Assembly: GCA_003669605.1 (NCBI GenBank)
Contig: QWOP01000049.1
Coordinates: 32,555 to 96,554 of the forward strand
From: Planctomycetota bacterium
GTDB lineage: Bacteria; Planctomycetota; Planctomycetia; Pirellulales; UBA1268
Direction of reading: 5' to 3'
DNA: 64,000 nucleotides
Under the pieces are notes generated by a model. It saw nothing but the letters and a program-made list of their open reading frames with translations, was not told the origin of the DNA and made no database searches. Shown piece after piece: positions 60,361 to 64,000 of this stretch. How positions within the stretch are numbered: position 1 is the first letter of the stretch; every line of letters begins with the position of its first letter. A program made the translations under genes and the position numbers.

Positions 60361-61584
60361 ATGCACAGTGTAAACGACAGGCCGGGAATCGATCCGGGGG
60401 ACTGGGATTTCGTCGTTCCTCCCCAGATCCACTTCGGTTGCGGGCGGGCCACCGAGGTCGGTGCTGTGGCGGCTGGTCTGGGACAGAGGGCCTGGCTGAT
60501 CGGTGGCCAACGCAGCCTCATGACTGCCGGCCACCGCCCACGCCTCGAGGAGAGCCTCCGCCGCGCCTTGGTGTCGGCGGAGATCGTGGCGATTTCCGCC
60601 GGTGAACCAACCGTCGATCAGGTCGCTGTGGCGCTGGCTGCTCTTCCCGGCGGCGACCGGCAGGGGATCGTCGTCGTTGCCGTGGGGGGAGGCTCGGCGA
60701 TCGATCTGGCCAAGGCCATCGCCTGCCTGGCCACAAACCTCCCTGCCGGTCTCAGCGCAGCGGAGTACGACCAAGGGGTGGTCGATCGGCTGGAGGGAGT
60801 GGGGCGGGGGATCGGGATCACCGTGCCACCGCTCCCGGTCGTGGCCCTGCCGACGACCGCGGGCACCGGTGCCGAGGCGACCCGCAACGCCGTCATCTCC
60901 TGCCCGCGGCGCGGTTTTAAGAAGAGTATGCGGAGCCCACTGATGGTGCCGCGGGCAGTGATCGTCGATCCTGATCTGACGCGGGATTGCGACCGACAAA
61001 CCACGGCCGCGGCCGGCCTCGACTGCATCACGCAGTTGATTGAATCGTTCATCTGCCGGTTTGCTCGACCGCTGCCGCGGAGCCTGGTGCTCGACGGCTT
61101 GCCGAGGGCTGTGTGGGCGCTGCCGCGACTGCTTTCCGACCCCGGCGATTCGGCGGCCCGCGCGGCGATGAGCCATGCGGCGCTGCTCTCGGGGATGGCA
61201 CTTGCCAATTCCGGACTGGGGATGGCCCACGGCGTCGCCGCCGCCCTGGGGGTGGAGTGCGGGACACCGCATGGCGTGGCTTGCGGATTGCTCCTTCCGG
61301 TGGCAATCGCCGTCAACGCCGAAGTCGCGGCCTCCGACTATGCCCTGCTCGAGCGGGCTATCGATCCCAAGGCCCCGGCGGGCCCAGGCGCAGCGGCCAG
61401 ATTCATCGCGCGGATTGAGGAGTTGTCTGCCACGGCCGGACTGCCACGGCGTCTGGCAGATGTGGGGCTTGGCAGAGAGCGGATCGGGTGGCTGGCAGAG
61501 AATTCCGCAGGATCGAGCCTGCGGGGCAATCCCAGGGCTCTGGACACCGCGGACCTCGAGGCGATTCTCGCGGCGCACTATTGA
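60361..61584 (+). CDS. Iron-type (Fe-ADH family) alcohol dehydrogenase
   Basis: This 407-residue NAD(P)-dependent oxidoreductase has the Rossmann start FVVPPQIHFGCGRATEVG, GGQRSLM, the GGGSAIDLAKAIACL nucleotide turn and the PTTAGTGAEATRNAVI motif. The metal site is D221 in AGLDCITQLIESF with H290 (GMAHGV) and H304 (PHGVACG). The fourth ligand, a His in the DxxxH pattern, is Gln (Q225). Some family members carry TQLIE here, so it may be a natural variant, but iron binding could be weaker. ATG 60361 follows GGGGGAATTTCG. Substrate unknown. Confidence 0.88.
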   Translation: MHSVNDRPGIDPGDWDFVVPPQIHFGCGRATEVGAVAAGLGQRAWLIGGQRSLMTAGHRPRLEESLRRALVSAEIVAISAGEPTVDQVAVALAALPGGDRQGIVVVAVGGGSAIDLAKAIACLATNLPAGLSAAEYDQGVVDRLEGVGRGIGITVPPLPVVALPTTAGTGAEATRNAVISCPRRGFKKSMRSPLMVPRAVIVDPDLTRDCDRQTTAAAGLDCITQLIESFICRFARPLPRSLVLDGLPRAVWALPRLLSDPGDSAARAAMSHAALLSGMALANSGLGMAHGVAAALGVECGTPHGVACGLLLPVAIAVNAEVAASDYALLERAIDPKAPAGPGAAARFIARIEELSATAGLPRRLADVGLGRERIGWLAENSAGSSLRGNPRALDTADLEAILAAHY

Positions 61585-61649
61585 GTGACGGAACCTGTGA
61601 GTGACGGCGGTTGGTCGTTCTGGGGGGCCGTCCCAGCTTAGTCATCAGC

Positions 61650-63245
61650 CTACTCGTTGGTGGCCTCGGCGTCGGTCTTGTCCGGCCCGGCGGAGTCGGC
61701 CAGCAGCGGGTCGCTCAGCAGCCCCAACAGGAGCGTGGCATCGATGCCACCGGCCTCGGCGAAATCCCAGAACTGCTTCGCTTTGTCGAGATCGGGCTCC
61801 GGTTTGGTGGCGTGGTAGGCGCCGAGAAAGAGGTTGTTGTCGGGGCGGGAATCGAACCAACCGGTGACGATCGCCATCACGATTCCCGCCGGGATCTTGT
61901 CGCGGGTGACGGTCTTGTTGCGCCCCTGGAAGCGGTAGATGAATTTCTTGTCGTCAATCTCCACGACCGCGATCTTCTTGCCGCCGACGTCATACTCGTT
62001 TCCGGAGCGCACCGCGTCGAGCGCCTTGCTCCGGAAGCGGGCAAAGCCACGGGCGTATTCGGCCAGCAGTTTCCAGGCGGCCACCCGCTGCTTCACGCTC
62101 CGGTCTTCCGTGGCGTCCATGGCGGCGGCGAGTGATTCATCGGCCGCATCGAAATCTTGCTTTCGCAGCCCCTCAAGCGCCGTGGAGAGGCCCTCTTCAA
62201 TAGCGGCGTGGCCAACGTCATCGGGAGGAGCGATCTCGGTCCCGGTGTCCATCCCGTCCATCGGCTCCTCACCCCCCTGGAGCCCGACTGACGGGGGGAT
62301 TCCGGCAGTGTCCATTTCCGCTTCCGCAGCGGCAGGCTCATCCGGTGGCGGGTCGGTCGGATCGTCCGCCGCCATCGTGGCACCGTCCTCGGTGGCGGTC
62401 ACTGCGGTGGCGGTCAGGGGAGGCGTCATCGCCACCCGCTTTGGCGGGGCAGTCGGCTTGGTGACCGGCCGGGCAGTCGATTCGGGGCGGGAGGTCACGC
62501 GGACTGGGGGAGGGCTCGACGAAATCCCGGCATCCTCTGGAAGGGGAGGGGCAGAGCGTGGACGGTCGTCAACATCAGCACCAGAGGGAGCCCCAGTCGC
62601 CACCTTGGCTGCCGCCTTGTCGGCCGGGGACTGACGGGAAGCGATTTTCGCCTGGTTGGCCTGCCACCAGATAAACCCCAATCCGGCAGCGACGCTCCCC
62701 AGCATCGCCAACAGCGACAACCAGATGGCAGCGTTGCTCTGCCGCCGGATCGGCCGCGCCGGGCGGATTCTCACCGTCGGCGGAAACCCCCCCTCCAGGC
62801 TTGCGCCGGAGGGGGCGGGCGCCGCGTCTGGAAAGATGCCGGCTCCCGGAGCCATCCGACCCGATTCCGAGAGCACCACCGTCGCCGCCGACTCCTCAGC
62901 CACCGGCCGTCGTGGTGGTGGGGGCATGGCGAATCCCCCGCGGGATGCCGGCGGTCTCCCGGCGGTGGCGGCGATTTCGGAGAGCACCGCCTCGCGGGCT
63001 TCCTCAACGCGGATGATCAGCGAATCGCGGAGGGCGTGGTGGGGCGCGGCCGAGAGTCCCTGAGAGATTCCCTGAGAGAGTCCCTTGAGGAGTACGAGCC
63101 GCGCTTCGGCCGCCTTGAGGACCGTGATCGGATCCGCTTCGCTCGGCAACAATCCGAGGACACGGCGCGGATTCTCCAGATCGGAGGCGTCAATTCCCAG
63201 CCACTGCCGGCAGGGATCAAACGGATCGGGGGAGGAAGTAGCCAC
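61650..63245 (-). CDS. Planctomycete-type membrane protein with J-like N-terminal domain
   Basis: This 531-residue protein starts DPCRQWLGIDASDLENPRRV and LLPSEADPITVLKAAEARLV. I recognise this N-terminal module from many planctomycete membrane proteins, and it may be related to J-type helices. A proline-rich region, one membrane helix (AAIWLSLLAMLGSVAAGLGF, about 172-191), a long disordered Ala/Pro/Thr linker and a folded end follow. The end has GNEYDVGGKKIAVVEIDDKK and a FLGAYHATKPEPDLDKAKQF segment. The end may bind a partner. The gene stands alone, between the alcohol dehydrogenase and the partial methyltransferase. Confidence 0.8.
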   Translation of the reverse strand: MATSSPDPFDPCRQWLGIDASDLENPRRVLGLLPSEADPITVLKAAEARLVLLKGLSQGISQGLSAAPHHALRDSLIIRVEEAREAVLSEIAATAGRPPASRGGFAMPPPPRRPVAEESAATVVLSESGRMAPGAGIFPDAAPAPSGASLEGGFPPTVRIRPARPIRRQSNAAIWLSLLAMLGSVAAGLGFIWWQANQAKIASRQSPADKAAAKVATGAPSGADVDDRPRSAPPLPEDAGISSSPPPVRVTSRPESTARPVTKPTAPPKRVAMTPPLTATAVTATEDGATMAADDPTDPPPDEPAAAEAEMDTAGIPPSVGLQGGEEPMDGMDTGTEIAPPDDVGHAAIEEGLSTALEGLRKQDFDAADESLAAAMDATEDRSVKQRVAAWKLLAEYARGFARFRSKALDAVRSGNEYDVGGKKIAVVEIDDKKFIYRFQGRNKTVTRDKIPAGIVMAIVTGWFDSRPDNNLFLGAYHATKPEPDLDKAKQFWDFAEAGGIDATLLLGLLSDPLLADSAGPDKTDAEATNE

Positions 63246-63337
63246 CTGGGTAGGTCCTTCAAAAGGGACTCTTACTGTAGACGATCACGCCACCGGAGTC
63301 ACGCCGGCAGGCCACCCCAGCGGCGGCTGGCGGCTGG

Positions 63338-64000
63338 TCAGGCGGTGTCGAACCGGCGCCAGACCGTCATCTCGGCGATCGTGTGCTGGTGCTTCCGGGC
63401 GGTCTCGCGGATGACCATCGGAATGTCGCTGCGGTGGACGAGGGAAAACCCCTCCTCCAGAGCGTGGCACAGACCGGCAAACGTCGTCTGTGGCTCCCCG
63501 TGCTCGCGCCGACCTCCGAGCCACTTGGACTTGGGGGTGTATTCCTCAAGCCAGGTGTAGGGCGAGGTGATCACCAGCAGGCCGCCGGGGAGCACCCGGC
63601 CGCCAATGAGAGCGAGAAACAGCGACGGATCGTAGAGCCGGTCGATGAGGTTACCGGCGAATACGAGGTCGTAGTCGGTGAACAGCGGCTTGAGGTTGCA
63701 GGCGTCTCCCTGCAGGAAGGCCACCCGGCCGCGAAGGTCCGCCAACCCCAACTTCGCCAGCGACACGCTCCGGGCTACCGTCAACTCCCCCTCGGTGGGG
63801 ACCTCGTAATGCACCTCGCCCCCTGCCTGGAGGCGGACGCCGGACTGGATGAACCGGGCGGAGAAATCGATGCCGTCGACGTGCTCAAAGCTGCGGGCAA
63901 ACTCGAAGGTCGAGCGCCCCACCGAGCAACCGATGTCGAGGCACCGCCGCCGCCGGTTTTCCGGCAGGTGCCGGATCGCCTCGGCGGCGCAGGCCGTGGG
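63338..64000 (-). CDS. OvoA C-terminal-type methyltransferase, 5' part beyond the window
   Basis: This gene is open at the right edge: the frame runs through 64000 without a start. The visible 220 residues carry the SAM site LDIGCSVGRSTFEFARSF and then VDGIDFSARFIQSG. Later parts are DLVFAGNLIDRLYDPSLFL, SPYTWLEEYTPKSKWLGG and the end VIRETARKHQHTIAEMTVWR. This matches the pattern I know from the C-terminal 4-mercaptohistidine N1-methyltransferase domain of the ovothiol enzyme OvoA. Whether the N-terminal sulfoxide synthase domain is fused lies outside the window. Its role is therefore either ovothiol methylation or that of a stand-alone homologue. Confidence 0.85.
   Translation of the reverse strand, partial: PTACAAEAIRHLPENRRRRCLDIGCSVGRSTFEFARSFEHVDGIDFSARFIQSGVRLQAGGEVHYEVPTEGELTVARSVSLAKLGLADLRGRVAFLQGDACNLKPLFTDYDLVFAGNLIDRLYDPSLFLALIGGRVLPGGLLVITSPYTWLEEYTPKSKWLGGRREHGEPQTTFAGLCHALEEGFSLVHRSDIPMVIRETARKHQHTIAEMTVWRRFDTA

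Overview
The window is a GC-rich (roughly two-thirds G+C by eye) bacterial chromosome segment that I read as Planctomycetota, most likely the Pirellulales side. The evidence is indirect but consistent. There are two PEP-CTERM exosortase-substrate proteins, a Hanks-type kinase with an extracytoplasmic C-terminal domain, several small zinc-ribbon proteins of the planctomycete style, an HU protein with the typical planctomycete N-terminus, a cluster for menaquinone synthesis by the futalosine route, and many secreted or membrane proteins of unknown function. No plasmid, phage, CRISPR or rRNA feature was found. It looks like ordinary chromosomal backbone with one small acquired patch.

Layout. 0.3-3.3 kb: a receiver-like hypothetical, then a cell-surface group (PEP-CTERM protein, 32-residue ORF with a strong ribosome site, SUMF1-domain PEP-CTERM protein) closed by a strong terminator. 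3.5-9.7 kb: MATE exporter, HdeD-like membrane protein, transmembrane Ser/Thr kinase, small CxxCH secreted protein, secreted hypothetical. 9.8-18 kb: HD phosphohydrolase, zinc-ribbon proteins, tandem-ACT protein, hotdog thioesterase, double-FHA protein, a conserved unknown protein, secreted PHP-domain protein. 18.1-25 kb: tRNA-Val(UAC), aldose epimerase, aspS with a repeat-rich leader, dcd coupled to a small membrane protein, nth, DUF309, Lon N-terminal-domain protein, folE with an in-frame repeat tract. 25-33 kb: membrane and zinc-ribbon proteins, then one tight run of a 1005-residue FAD/Fe-S oxidoreductase, moaD, moaE, moaA, a class V aminotransferase and a cysteine-cluster protein. 33-37.7 kb: small lipoprotein, HU, then pyrD-trpS-acpS and an inositol-phosphatase-like gene. 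37.7-39.5 kb: the atypical patch (tandem repeats, glycine-zipper peptide, FxLYD protein, IS3-family remnant). 39.6-49.9 kb: topA, a PpiD/SurA-like foldase, glgB, a methyltransferase, a glutamine-amidotransferase-fold hydrolase that has lost its nucleophile, miaA. 49.9-54.6 kb: hisE-hisG, and facing them mqnX-like/mqnC/mqnA. 54.8-64 kb: a three-gene ABC exporter unit, a zinc-ribbon protein, aroA, an iron-type alcohol dehydrogenase, a planctomycete-type membrane protein, and a methyltransferase running off the right edge that resembles the C-terminal domain of the ovothiol enzyme OvoA.

How genes work together. moaA/moaD/moaE make and sulfurate the pterin of molybdenum cofactor; the adjacent class V aminotransferase may supply the sulfur. 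mqnA, mqnC and the amidohydrolase fit three steps of the aminodeoxyfutalosine branch of menaquinone synthesis. hisE and hisG are two early steps of histidine synthesis, translationally coupled. The ABC ATPase, permease and third protein overlap by 4 nt at each junction and are clearly one unit.

I did not find a convincing new multi-gene system. The points most worth a second look are the sulfur-transfer gene inside the moa operon, the nucleophile-less peptidase-C26 protein, the mqnX/mqnC/mqnA arrangement, the OvoA-like methyltransferase at the edge, and the repeat and inverted-repeat leader in front of aspS.
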